From assembly GCF_004194535.1 (NCBI RefSeq), contig NZ_CP025781.1, positions 434,001 through 498,000 on the forward strand: a stretch of 64,000 nt of DNA. The letters are read 5' to 3'. How positions within the stretch are numbered: position 1 is the first letter of the stretch; every line of letters starts with the position of its first letter. Positions 18,147 through 26,775 of the stretch are shown here, piece after piece. This stretch comes from Iodobacter fluviatilis (lineage in GTDB: Bacteria > Pseudomonadota > Gammaproteobacteria > Burkholderiales > Chitinibacteraceae). The notes under the pieces are model-generated. The model was not told the DNA's origin. It did not search any database and saw only the letters and a program-made list of their open reading frames with translations. The position numbers and the translations under genes were made by a program.

Positions 18147-19409
18147 TTAATTATTATGCAAGCCAATTTGGTTACGCCCTGCACCCTTGGCCTGATAAAG
18201 CGCCTGATCAGCGGCATCAATCAATTGCTGAGCATCCATATTGTTTTTCAAAGCAGCGATACCCGCACTAAATGTAACGTTAAATTGGATATCACCGGAT
18301 GATTGGGTTAATTCGGCAAAACGCATACGCCACTCATCCAGCTTTTGAGCTGCTCGAATCAAGCTTGTTCCTGCAAAAAGTACTGCAAATTTTTCACCTC
18401 CATAGCGTCCAACTGAACCATCATTATGAATAGATTGGCGTAATAAGCGCGCTAAGCTTTTAATCACTTGATCGCCAATTCCATGCCCATAAGAGTTATT
18501 AATTTTTTTGAAATGATCAATATCAATCATGGCAAAAGAGAGAGAAAGCGATTCTTTTTTTGCCTGAGCTACTTCACGCTCAAGTAATTCAATAACATTA
18601 GTATGATTTAGCAATGCAGTGAGGCTATCACAAGTCATCCACCGCCGTAATGAGCGATAGCGCGCACAGGTAATGCCAACCGAGGCAACCAACTCTTCTC
18701 TGGGCATACTTTTAACCCAGAAATCATCCCCACCCATACTACGAGCCATAAGTTGTTTATTGCGATTAGTTTCTGTAGATAAAAAAACAATCGGAATACT
18801 GTCAAATTGTGTGTATTGGCGAATCACTTTGGCAATTTCATTGCCCGAGCATTGCGGCATATACACATCCATCAACACAATATCGGGAACAAACCGCTCC
18901 AATAGTAAAAATACTTCTAAAGGATTTTTTAAAAGCTGTACTTGCATGCCTGCTTGGCCAAGTGCATCGGCATTGAATCTCCCCATCGCGTCTGAATCAT
19001 CAACGATTAACACTCGATAAGGAGTGTTATGCGAGCGCTCTAGCAGACTATCTAATCTATCAATAAGTCTCTGAATATCTAATGGAAAATAAATAAAATC
19101 TGTAATCCCATTATTCATCAGCTCTATTTGCTGGGATATACTTAAAGTGGAGGTCAGATATAAAATAGGCCCGCACGACAATTTAACTACAAAAGGCAAA
19201 ATTTCATCGGCTGAGCAATCCTCCAAGCCTGCCTCACTTAACACAACAGCAAACGGCGCAGTAGTATGCATGGCAGCCAAAAAGGAACTTTTCTTTAAAA
19301 AGACATGGCATTCAAAACCAAAAAATGTAAGCTGTCTCGCTAATTCAGCGCCCCCATGCACTTGTCTGGCAGAAACGTAAACGATGGGCTTTATTGATTT
19401 TTCACTCAT
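18147..19409 (-). CDS. Response regulator with two receiver domains and a degenerate GGDEF domain
   Basis: This 420-residue protein has a PleD-like order. Residues 1-125 form a receiver-like domain without the usual acidic pocket. Residues about 132-250 form a true receiver (VLIVDDSDAMG, the phospho-acceptor in VLMDVYMP, and the Lys in FWVKSMP). Residues about 260-420 form a GGDEF domain. The active-site loop reads GRYGGEKF, with Lys in place of the second acidic residue of GG[DE]EF. The inhibitory-site RxxD is also missing (IHND). Cyclic-di-GMP synthesis is therefore doubtful; a GTP-binding or protein-binding role is possible. The upstream region contains the MITE pair at 19484-19817. A phosphorylation-dependent signalling role is secure; the enzymatic output is not. 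Confidence 0.88.
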   Translation of the reverse strand: MSEKSIKPIVYVSARQVHGGAELARQLTFFGFECHVFLKKSSFLAAMHTTAPFAVVLSEAGLEDCSADEILPFVVKLSCGPILYLTSTLSISQQIELMNNGITDFIYFPLDIQRLIDRLDSLLERSHNTPYRVLIVDDSDAMGRFNADALGQAGMQVQLLKNPLEVFLLLERFVPDIVLMDVYMPQCSGNEIAKVIRQYTQFDSIPIVFLSTETNRNKQLMARSMGGDDFWVKSMPREELVASVGITCARYRSLRRWMTCDSLTALLNHTNVIELLEREVAQAKKESLSLSFAMIDIDHFKKINNSYGHGIGDQVIKSLARLLRQSIHNDGSVGRYGGEKFAVLFAGTSLIRAAQKLDEWRMRFAELTQSSGDIQFNVTFSAGIAALKNNMDAQQLIDAADQALYQAKGAGRNQIGLHNN

Positions 19410-19483
19410 TTTGAATCCAGTTTCACACTTAATTAAACTAAAATTTCAGCGGTTGTTTATTCAATACACCTAAATTTACCTAG

Positions 19484-19643
19484 CAGCCTGTCGGACTTAG
19501 CATCAGTCAGCTGCAAAATCACCTGATCGGTCTATATTTCACCAGATTTTTGACCAATAACTCGTTATTGGCGCTGCAAATCCGGCAAAATCTGGTCTCG
19601 ACCATGCTATTTTTCGCTTCGACTGTCTAAGTCCGACAGGCTG
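19484..19643. mobile_element. MITE-like element, family 2, copy A (160 bp), flanked by CTAG
   Basis: The element begins CAGCCTGTCGGACTTAG and ends CTAAGTCCGACAGGCTG, giving inverted ends of about 17 bp, with CTAG on both sides (19480-19483 and 19644-19647). It has no coding capacity. A second 160-bp copy lies at 52092-52251 in the opposite orientation. The right CTAG is shared with the family 1 element that follows. The CTAG flanks look like 4-bp target duplications of the IS5 type. Confidence 0.8.
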
Positions 19644-19647
19644 CTAG

Positions 19648-19817
19648 GGTCTGTTGACGTTTCATTCACGGCTGCGTTTGGCCCGAAGGGCTGTGCCGGA
19701 AAATGGCCATTCACTGCGTGATGCTCCTCGACAATAACCCATTATTGCCTTCGTCACATGCCTTGTGCTTGGCCGTTTTCCGGCTCAACGCAATGACAAA
19801 TGAAACGTCAACGTACC
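19648..19817. mobile_element. MITE-like element, family 1, copy A (170 bp), flanked by CTAG
   Basis: The ends are GGTCTGTTGACGTTTCATT and the inverse AATGAAACGTCAACGTACC, with CTAG at 19644-19647 and 19818-19821. It lies between hslR and the response regulator gene. Further copies are at 38191-38453 and 51832-52087 and they share internal segments such as the TGCCGGAAAATGGCCATTCA type. No open frame is present. Confidence 0.85.
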
Positions 19818-19865
19818 CTAGTCCTTATAAAATAGCTGAAAATACAAATGCATGTGTCACCATTA

Positions 19866-20270
19866 CTAAATTTCACCGTTATTTTTACGTTCAAATTCAT
19901 GCAATTGCCGCCGCCACTTTTTACTTGGCCGCCCTTCACCACTAGGGTGCTCAAATCGAGGGGCTAGTTGCCGTGCTTCACGCTCGTACTGCCTTTTCTG
20001 CTGGCTTGCCAAGCTCTCTGAATAGAGTAACCGTGCAGCAGTAGCGGGGCCTCTCTGCTCAGAAATACCGATTACCACCACTTCAAACTCCCCCTGCTCA
20101 GTATGAATACGCAGTTGATCCCCTAATTTTACCGTTCTTGCAGGTTTAATTCGCTCTTTATTTAAATGAACATGCCCTGCATCAATCGCGGCACTCGCCA
20201 AAGAGCGCGTCTTAAAAAACCGTGCCACCCACAGCCATTTATCAATTCGTACAGCTTTTATACTGTCCAT
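19866..20270 (-). CDS. hslR: S4-domain heat shock ribosome-rescue protein Hsp15
   Basis: Starting from ATG 20270 (ribosome site GGAGC at 20276-20280) the protein has 134 residues. It opens with the S4 RNA-binding domain (RIDKWLWVARFFKTRSLA, then GHVHLNKERIKPARTVKLGD). It ends in a basic tail (GEGRPSKKWRRQLHEFERK), the usual Hsp15 layout. Hsp15 binds free 50S subunits that carry a nascent chain and helps recycle them. A longer frame extends to 20321 but would run through the typA terminator, so the shorter start is preferred. It sits just downstream of typA. Confidence 0.93.
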   Translation of the reverse strand: MDSIKAVRIDKWLWVARFFKTRSLASAAIDAGHVHLNKERIKPARTVKLGDQLRIHTEQGEFEVVVIGISEQRGPATAARLLYSESLASQQKRQYEREARQLAPRFEHPSGEGRPSKKWRRQLHEFERKNNGEI

Positions 20271-20283
20271 TTTACGCTCCAGC

Positions 20284-20312
20284 AAAAAAAACACCCCGCA
20301 TGGCGGGGTGTT
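20284..20312 (-). terminator. Rho-independent terminator of typA
   Basis: On the minus strand AACACCCCGC pairs with GCGGGGTGTT around a short loop and is followed by a run of eight T. It lies 25 bp after the typA stop and just before hslR, which therefore needs its own promoter or read-through. Confidence 0.85.
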
Positions 20313-20336
20313 GTATTGCAATCATTCAAACGAAGC

Positions 20337-22157
20337 TTAGTGTGTTTTTGCTTTGAAATGACGACGACGATCTGTTTCGTTTAAGTAACGCTTACGAATA
20401 CGGATGCTTGTTGGTGTGATTTCAACCAATTCATCATCATCAATAAACTCAACTGCTGATTCCAGCGTCATTTTGATCGCTGTAGTCAAACGAACCGCTT
20501 CGTCAGTACCGGATGCGCGAACGTTAGTCAGTTGCTTACCCTTAACAGGGTTAACCACCAAGTCGTTATCACGGGTGTGAATACCGATAACCATACCTTC
20601 GTACAATTTGTCGCCTGGAGCTACAAACATACGACCACGGTCTTCCAGTTTCCACAGCGCGTAGGCAACAGCTTCACCGTTTTCTTGGGAAACCAACACG
20701 CCGTTATGACGACCTGGCATATCGGCTTTAGCCGGTGCGTAGTCATCAAACACGTGACCGATCAAGCCAGTACCGCGAGTCATGGTCATGAAATCACCTT
20801 GGAAGCCGATCAAACCACGAGCTGGAATATGGTATTCCAAACGGGTACGGCCTTGACCGTCGGATTCCATGTTGGTCAACTCACCACGGCGGCGACCAAT
20901 TTCTTCCATCACGCCACCTTGATGTTCATCTTCAAGATCGATAGACAGATTTTCGTAAGGCTCACACTTCACACCGTCGATGTCTTTGTAAACAACGCGC
21001 GGTTTAGCCACGGCCATTTCAAAGCCTTCACGGCGCATGTTTTCTAGCAAAATAGTCAGATGCAATTCACCACGACCTGAAACGCGGAAAATATCAGCGT
21101 CTTCAGTGTCTTCTACCCGCAGAGCCACATTGATCAGCAATTCTTTAGTCAGGCGATCACGGATCTGACGGCTGGTAACAAACTTACCTTCTGTACCGGC
21201 TAATGGTGAAGTGTTCACCATGAAGTCCATAGTCAGTGTTGGCTCATCGATGGTTAACATCGGCACGCCTACCGGCAAGTCTTTATCACAGATGGTGACG
21301 CCAATACCGATTTCATCCAGACCAGAGATAATAATAATATCGCCAGCTTGTGCTTCTTCAACTGCAACGCGTTCCAGACCACTGAAACCCAATACTTGGT
21401 TGATACGGCCTTGACCGACTTGGTCTTCGTGATTCATCACAACAACGGCTTGACCTGGCTTGATACGGCCATTCAATACACGACCAACCCCAAGGCGACC
21501 GGTGTATGTGGAGTAATCCAGAGCAGAAATTTGCAATTGCAATGGTGCATCAGGATCGCCAACTGGCGCTTGAACGTGTGTCAGTACAGTGTCTAGCAAT
21601 GGACGCATATTGTCGGACTCAGTTTCGAGTTCGAGCTTAGCGTAGCCATTCAGAGCAGAAGCGTAAATAACAGGGAAATCGAGCTGTTCATCAGTCGCGC
21701 CGAGCTTGTCGAATAAATCGAAAGTTTGGTCTACAACCCAATCCGGACGTGCGCCAGGACGGTCAACTTTATTGATAACCACGATAGGCTTCAGGCCAAG
21801 AGCCAAAGCCTTTTTAGTCACGAAGCGTGTTTGTGGCATAGGGCCATCAACAGCATCAACCAGCAGCAAGACACCATCAACCATACCTAGAACACGTTCC
21901 ACTTCACCACCGAAATCAGCGTGGCCTGGAGTGTCTACGATATTGATATGGTAGCCTTCGTATTGAAGGGAGGTGTTCTTGGCCAAAATAGTGATACCGC
22001 GCTCTTTTTCGATATCATTACTGTCCATCACGCGTTCTGTAACCTGTTGGTTATCGCGGAAAGTGCCGGACTGGCGGAGGAGTTTGTCAACGAGGGTAGT
22101 CTTACCATGGTCAACGTGGGCAATAATTGCAATATTACGAATGGCGCGGGTTGTCAT
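20337..22157 (-). CDS. typA: Ribosome-associated translational GTPase TypA/BipA
   Basis: The 606-residue protein has the full EF-G-like layout of TypA. The GTP-binding domain has [15 protein letters not shown] at the start, the switch region [13 protein letters not shown], then [17 protein letters not shown] and [15 protein letters not shown]. Domain II, the EF-G-like domains III and V, and the C-terminal domain ([15 protein letters not shown], then [17 protein letters not shown]) follow. Length matches the family. TypA supports 50S assembly and growth under stress such as low temperature. The gene looks intact and is followed by its own terminator. Confidence 0.97.
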   Translation of the reverse strand: MTTRAIRNIAIIAHVDHGKTTLVDKLLRQSGTFRDNQQVTERVMDSNDIEKERGITILAKNTSLQYEGYHINIVDTPGHADFGGEVERVLGMVDGVLLLVDAVDGPMPQTRFVTKKALALGLKPIVVINKVDRPGARPDWVVDQTFDLFDKLGATDEQLDFPVIYASALNGYAKLELETESDNMRPLLDTVLTHVQAPVGDPDAPLQLQISALDYSTYTGRLGVGRVLNGRIKPGQAVVVMNHEDQVGQGRINQVLGFSGLERVAVEEAQAGDIIIISGLDEIGIGVTICDKDLPVGVPMLTIDEPTLTMDFMVNTSPLAGTEGKFVTSRQIRDRLTKELLINVALRVEDTEDADIFRVSGRGELHLTILLENMRREGFEMAVAKPRVVYKDIDGVKCEPYENLSIDLEDEHQGGVMEEIGRRRGELTNMESDGQGRTRLEYHIPARGLIGFQGDFMTMTRGTGLIGHVFDDYAPAKADMPGRHNGVLVSQENGEAVAYALWKLEDRGRMFVAPGDKLYEGMVIGIHTRDNDLVVNPVKGKQLTNVRASGTDEAVRLTTAIKMTLESAVEFIDDDELVEITPTSIRIRKRYLNETDRRRHFKAKTH

Positions 22158-22249
22158 TGTCTGGGCTGCAGATTTGTAAAAAAGTGCGCGATTGTACCAC
22201 GCGAAGTGCCGCGCGCTACTAAGTTCCTTCGCCTTAGGAAATAATTCAT

Positions 22250-22303
22250 AAAAATCAGTCGATTACTGGTCATCCCTAACCAGTAATCGACTGATTTTTT
22301 TTT
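22250..22303 (-). terminator. Strong hairpin terminator after the PhyH-family gene
   Basis: A perfect stem of about 19 bp (AAATCAGTCGATTACTGG with its complement) around a loop of about 9 nt lies directly after the stop at 22307, with T-rich tracts on both sides. It can act on either strand and insulates the dioxygenase gene from typA. Confidence 0.85.
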
Positions 22304-22306
22304 AAA

Positions 22307-23140
22307 TTAAGCAATAACTGCAGCGCTTGCTAACTCAAAAACCAACCCCGCTTGACTAGATGAACGAGTGCCCGCGAGTGGGGTATTGCTGCTGGTGTGA
22401 TAGCTATAAACCAAAGAATATTTGGTCTGCGCGGTGCGATTACGGCTTGCTGCATGAAAAGTACGTGCATCAAACAGCACCACATCGCCTGCAACTAAAG
22501 CAGGAAATTGTGCCAAAGCCACCCAAGGGGCCGCTTCGGCGTGATCGGCCATCAGGAATTCATTTTCATCATAAGCATCACTAGGGAAATCAACTCGATG
22601 CGAGCCAGGCACAAAGCCCAAGCCACCGTTTTCTGTGGTTTCATCACCTAAAGCCAGCCATGCAGAAACTAACTCTGGGCGGCTAAAGTGCCAGTAACGT
22701 ACATCACGATGCCAACGCGTATCGCTACTAAAGCTGGGCTGCTTACTCATTAAACTATTGTGATGCGCTTGGGTAAGGGTGATTTGCGGTGTATTTAGCA
22801 AGCAACTAATAATGGTAAGTAGTTTTATATCGCCTGCCCACTCAGCAAATATCGGATCTCGCCCTGCCATATTTCTTAAACGCCGAATCGTACCGCCCCC
22901 CACATCGGCGGTAGAAGCGGGAGCACCTGGATAACCCAGCTCCGCCTCTAACTCAAAAGGGGGAATACGCTGAACTACCGCATCCATCGCGGCCTTGCGA
23001 ATTTGGCCGACTCGCTCCAGAGCAACAAAGCCACGCAAAACGACCACGCCATCAGCATTAAAGCGCTTAGATAAGGAGGCTAAATCAATGGGCAAGCAAA
23101 ATTGGGCAAGCAAAACCGTTACTCCGGCAAATAAAGTCAA
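22307..23140 (-). CDS. Phytanoyl-CoA dioxygenase (PhyH) family Fe(II)/2-oxoglutarate oxygenase
   Basis: The 277-codon frame contains the PhyH fold: DGVVVLRGFVALERVGQIRK at the N-terminus, the iron-binding H-x-D in TRWHRDVRYWHF (about residue 147), a Gly-rich turn NGGLGFVPGSHR, and the distal His and 2-oxoglutarate-binding Arg in DARTFHAASRNRT. The metal triad is complete. The substrate cannot be told. The frame starts with TTG at 23140, and the region before PIDLASLSKRF looks like poor coding sequence; a second TTG about 15 codons in is a plausible start. No ATG start is available near the conserved region, so the start is uncertain. It is transcribed alone and ends at a terminator. Confidence 0.85.
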   Translation of the reverse strand: MTLFAGVTVLLAQFCLPIDLASLSKRFNADGVVVLRGFVALERVGQIRKAAMDAVVQRIPPFELEAELGYPGAPASTADVGGGTIRRLRNMAGRDPIFAEWAGDIKLLTIISCLLNTPQITLTQAHHNSLMSKQPSFSSDTRWHRDVRYWHFSRPELVSAWLALGDETTENGGLGFVPGSHRVDFPSDAYDENEFLMADHAEAAPWVALAQFPALVAGDVVLFDARTFHAASRNRTAQTKYSLVYSYHTSSNTPLAGTRSSSQAGLVFELASAAVIA

Positions 23141-23269
23141 ATTGTAACAGCCCCTATTTAGCCACGTCTTGCCTTAGCCGTGCATTTAATACCTTGGATA
23201 TCCCTTACAAGATCAGCCCTTTTGATAAAGATCAGCTTTTAATAGCGGTGCCCACATCGTAGTTACTAG

Positions 23270-24652
23270 GGTCTGTCGGACTTAAGACTGATCTACTACG
23301 GAAAAGCTGGATTTGGCCTGCAGCTTATTGCCTTATATTTTGACAATGCCCTTATGCCTATGCGACTCAGCTCTTTGTAAAAGAGCGATCAACACTCAAA
23401 GCGTTGCTAGCCAAGCAACCACTCAAAAGGCATGATTAAAAGCTCGCCCCTTACCGAGCCTAGCCCATGAATAAATCCTTCTCCCTTTCTTTATTAACTG
23501 CTGGCTTTATCACTGTCTTGGTTGGGTATACCAGTTCAGCAGCAATTGTGTTTCAGGCGGCAAGTAGTGCGGGGGCTACGGCAGGGCAGCTAGCCTCTTG
23601 GATGTGGGCCTTAGGGCTGGGTATGGGTTTAAGCTGTATTGGCTTATCGCTACGCTATAAAGATCCCGTTGTCACTGCTTGGTCTACCCCTGGCGCTGCA
23701 TTATTGGCAGGCAGCTTAGCGGGGGTACCGATGGGAGAAGCCATTGCTGCTTTTATGTTTTGCGCCGCCCTTATTACGTTATGCGGTATCACAGGTTGGT
23801 TTGAACGGATTGTGGGGCGGATTCCATTGCCGATTGCGGCGGCGATGCTGGCGGGTGTTTTAGCCCGTTTTGGCATTAATATTTTTACTGAAATGCAAAG
23901 CCAATTTGCCCTTGTTTTTAGCATGTTTGCCGCTTATTTAATCTGCAAAAAACTTTGGCCTCGCTACGCCATCATGCTGGTATTGGCACTTGGGATATGC
24001 ATTGCGTCGGCTCAAAATTTATTACATTTACAAGCCGTAAAACTCGCCATAGCCACACCAGAATGGATGATGCCCATTTTTAATTGGCAATCCATGCTCA
24101 GCATTGGGATTCCGCTGTTTGCAGTTACCATGGCTTCACAAAACATGGCGGGGGTTGCCGTGATTCGGGCCAATGGCTACAACACACCGGTTTCTCCTCT
24201 GATTACTTGGACAGGCCTCACCACGCTGATACTTGCGCCATTTGGCTGTTTCTCGCTCAATTTAGCAGCTATTACCGCAGCGATTTGCATGGGTAAAGAA
24301 GCGCACGAAGACCCCGCCCAGCGCTATAAAGCCAGCACTGCCGCAGGTTGCTTTTATTTATTACTCGGGTTGTTTGGTGCCACGATTGGTGCACTATTTA
24401 CCGCACTGCCTAAAGCTTTGGTTTTAGCCATTGCAGGCCTTGCTCTGCTCGGTACCATTGCCAATAGTTTAAACGTGGCAATGAGCCATGAAAAATTTCG
24501 TGAACCCGCCGTTATTACTTTTTTAGTGACCCTATCCGGCGTTACCTTAATGGGAATTGGCCCAGCATTTTGGGGGCTGATTGCTGGAGCCATCGCCAGC
24601 ATCATTTTATCCGGCTTTTCCGTAGTAGATCAGTCTTAAGTCCGACAGGCTG
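23270..24652 (+). mobile_element. CTAG-bounded unit with 40-bp inverted repeats carrying benE
   Basis: The sequence at 23273-23312 (starting CTGTCGGACTTAAGACTGAT) is repeated inverted at 24609-24648 with one mismatch over 40 bp. Outside them lie CTAG at 23266-23269 and CTAG at 24653-24656. The outermost bases of the left end resemble family 1 (GGTCTG) and those of the right end family 2 (CAGCCTG) of the MITE-like elements in this window. The right repeat covers the last codons and stop of benE. No transposase lies inside. Confidence 0.6.
23467..24639 (+). CDS. benE: BenE-family benzoate/proton symporter-like transporter
   Basis: The 390-residue membrane protein has about 11-12 hydrophobic segments and the BenE start (SLSLLTAGFITVLVGYTSSA), plus WSTPGAALLAGSLAGVPMGE and FGCFSLNLAAITAAICMGKE, which are typical of this family. 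BenE proteins import benzoate or related aromatic acids with protons; no benzoate catabolic gene lies nearby, so the substrate is open. The gene stands alone between two inverted 40-bp repeats bounded by CTAG; its final 9-10 codons and stop are part of the right repeat. It looks intact. Confidence 0.9.
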   Translation: MNKSFSLSLLTAGFITVLVGYTSSAAIVFQAASSAGATAGQLASWMWALGLGMGLSCIGLSLRYKDPVVTAWSTPGAALLAGSLAGVPMGEAIAAFMFCAALITLCGITGWFERIVGRIPLPIAAAMLAGVLARFGINIFTEMQSQFALVFSMFAAYLICKKLWPRYAIMLVLALGICIASAQNLLHLQAVKLAIATPEWMMPIFNWQSMLSIGIPLFAVTMASQNMAGVAVIRANGYNTPVSPLITWTGLTTLILAPFGCFSLNLAAITAAICMGKEAHEDPAQRYKASTAAGCFYLLLGLFGATIGALFTALPKALVLAIAGLALLGTIANSLNVAMSHEKFREPAVITFLVTLSGVTLMGIGPAFWGLIAGAIASIILSGFSVVDQS

Positions 24653-24888
24653 CTAGGCCGTTTTACACCTCAACAATGAGGTTTACCAAGAATCAACTAA
24701 GGTCATTTCAAATCCATAAAACAACACTTAGGGGAATTTCCCTACCAAAATAAACACTGTTTGAAATGGGATTCATTCCACAAATGAGCTAGGACGTATG
24801 TAAGCCAAATTAAACACATATTTGATTGGCGAAACAAAGAGCGCCACACCGCTCTATACGTTTGATTAAAAGCCATGAGGAATTTGGA

Positions 24889-25803
24889 ATGAAATTTTTT
24901 CTAAAATGCTTTGCACTTTTTATATCCCTAGCCGCCCCAGCCATGGCGGCAGGCTACACAGAGACCCGCTACCCGATTGTTTTAGTCCACGGCCTATTTG
25001 GCTTTGATCAAGCTCTGGGTGTTGATTACTTTTACAAAGTGCCACAATCCCTGCAAACAGATGGCGCAAAAGTGTATGTTGCACAAGTTTCTGCCACCCA
25101 TTCTAGTGAGCTTAGAGGCGAGCAATTATTGGCACAGGTAAAGCAAATTTTAGCCATTACGGGCGCCAACAAAGTCAACCTCATCGGCCATAGCCATGGT
25201 GGCCCTACAACTCGCTATGTGGCATCGGTGCGGCCTGATCTTATTGCCTCAGTAACCAATATTGCGGGGGTGAATAAAGGCTCTGTAGTGGCCGATATAG
25301 TCAGAAAAGTAGCGGCACCAGGCACCGTGAATGAAAGCGTGGCCATGCTGATTGCCCAAGGCCTATCAACGCTGATTGGCCTTGCCTCTCAGGATGGCAA
25401 TCTACCTCAAAACCCCAATGCGGCACTGGATGCGCTGACCACGGTAGGCACAGCCAAATTCAATGCTAAATTCCCGGAAGGCCTCCCGCTAGCGGCCTGT
25501 AATGAAGGCGCCTATCAGGTAAATGGCGTGCGCTACTACTCTTGGAGCGGTGCCAGCCCACTGACCAATGCTTTTGATGTAAGCGACGCAGCAATGGGCT
25601 TAACTTCATTGGCATTTAAAGAAAAAAACGACGGGCTGGTTTCATCTTGCTCTAGCCATTTAGGCCAAGTGCTACGTGATGATTACAATATGAATCACTT
25701 AGATGAGATCAATCAGTTTATCGGGATTGTCAGCCTGTTTGAAACCAATCCCATTAGTGTATTTAGGCAGCACGCAAATCGTTTAAAGAACGCAGGTTTG
25801 TAA
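24889..25803 (+). CDS. lip: Secreted triacylglycerol lipase, family I.1/I.2
   Basis: From ATG 24889 (upstream GAGG) the protein has 304 residues. The signal peptide is MKFFLKCFALFISLAAPAMA, followed by the family start YTETRYPIVLVHGLFGFD with the oxyanion-hole residues. The nucleophile elbow is GHSHGG, the catalytic Asp is in KNDGLVS and the catalytic His in MNHLDEIN. Two Cys (AACNEG and SSCSSH) can form the usual disulphide. The enzyme should be exported by Sec, folded in the periplasm by the foldase encoded next, and released by a type II system not seen here. Its stop overlaps the foldase start by 1 bp. The frame extends upstream to 24826, but the signal peptide and ribosome site support the ATG. 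Confidence 0.93.
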   Translation: MKFFLKCFALFISLAAPAMAAGYTETRYPIVLVHGLFGFDQALGVDYFYKVPQSLQTDGAKVYVAQVSATHSSELRGEQLLAQVKQILAITGANKVNLIGHSHGGPTTRYVASVRPDLIASVTNIAGVNKGSVVADIVRKVAAPGTVNESVAMLIAQGLSTLIGLASQDGNLPQNPNAALDALTTVGTAKFNAKFPEGLPLAACNEGAYQVNGVRYYSWSGASPLTNAFDVSDAAMGLTSLAFKEKNDGLVSSCSSHLGQVLRDDYNMNHLDEINQFIGIVSLFETNPISVFRQHANRLKNAGL

Positions 25804-26729
25804 TGCTGCGTTGGATTTTTGCGGCGATGGCAGCCACCGTATTTTTGGTGGCTGCTGCGGCTTGGTCACTCAAGCCAGCACCGGCAGCCGCTCCGGTCGC
25901 AGCCATTGCAGCAAAGCCGAGCTTTGCACCCTCATTATTTGGCACCTTACCCGATGGCGATATGGATCAAGCTAAGGGCGAGCTGCAACTGAACCAAGCC
26001 TTGCTGCGTCGCTTTGATTATTACTTAGCTACCGTTGGTGAGCGCTCTTTATCCGACATCATGGCGCAAATCAGCCAAGATTTAGACCGTGAGCTAAAAC
26101 CCGCTGCCGCCAAAGAAGCCAAGCGAATCTTGGCGCAATATCTTCAATTTAAACACGCTCTAAGCGAGCTCGCCCACAACCCCGCCATGGCAGGGCAAAG
26201 CATTGCCACCATGCGTTTACGGCTTGCAGCTATCCAAAACACCCGCAGCCGATTTTTTAACCGAGCAGAAATCAGCGCTTTATTTGCCAGCGATGATGAA
26301 CAAGATGAGCTGCTTTTGAATCGCTTGATGATTGCTCAAGATCCTCAACTCAACACCACGCAAAAAGCGCAAAAACAAGCAGCGCTTGATGCAAAACTAA
26401 GTCCTGCCGAGCAGCAAGCACGCGCGGATTTGATTGCACACCTAAGCTTGGCCGAAAACGTACAATCCGCAAAAGCACAAGGTGCAACGGCAAACCAACT
26501 GCATGCACTCCGCAGCGCTAGCGTGGGTAAGCCTGCGGCAGACCGGCTCGCTGCCTTAGATCAGGAAGAAAACCAATGGCAGGCAAAAATTGATCACTAC
26601 CTCATTGCCAAAGCCAACGCCAACGCCATGAATAAGCTACCCACTACCGAGCAAAACAGCGCCATCCAAAAGCTACGCGATGCCAACTTCAGCCCACTAG
26701 AACAAAAGCGCTTAGGCGCATTTGAATAA
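25803..26729 (+). CDS. lif: Lipase-specific foldase (lipase chaperone)
   Basis: This 308-residue protein is anchored by an N-terminal helix (WIFAAMAATVFLVAAAAWSL), followed by an Ala/Pro linker. The foldase hallmark RRFDYYLATVGERSL (family motif RxxFDY...GE) lies near residue 75, and the rest is the long helical clamp ending in LSPAEQQARADLIAHL and FSPLEQKRLGAF. Foldases bind the lipase in the periplasm and drive its folding. The start codon overlaps the stop of the lipase gene, so expression is coupled. Length is slightly under the usual 320-340 residues. Confidence 0.92.
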   Translation: MLRWIFAAMAATVFLVAAAAWSLKPAPAAAPVAAIAAKPSFAPSLFGTLPDGDMDQAKGELQLNQALLRRFDYYLATVGERSLSDIMAQISQDLDRELKPAAAKEAKRILAQYLQFKHALSELAHNPAMAGQSIATMRLRLAAIQNTRSRFFNRAEISALFASDDEQDELLLNRLMIAQDPQLNTTQKAQKQAALDAKLSPAEQQARADLIAHLSLAENVQSAKAQGATANQLHALRSASVGKPAADRLAALDQEENQWQAKIDHYLIAKANANAMNKLPTTEQNSAIQKLRDANFSPLEQKRLGAFE

Positions 26730-26738
26730 AACAACCGC

Positions 26739-26772
26739 ATGGCGGCTTAGGCTAAGAAGCGTAAGCCGCCAT
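26739..26772. terminator. Hairpin between convergent lif and zapE
   Basis: ATGGCGGCTTA and TAAGCCGCCAT pair around a 12-nt loop in the short gap between two convergent genes. There is no clear T run, so it may be only a weak or factor-assisted terminator. Confidence 0.5.
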
Positions 26773-26775
26773 ACA

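Noticed and set aside
20532-22244. Several plus-strand frames of 67-171 codons across typA
   Set aside because: They lie antisense to a highly conserved gene and have no recognisable protein features.
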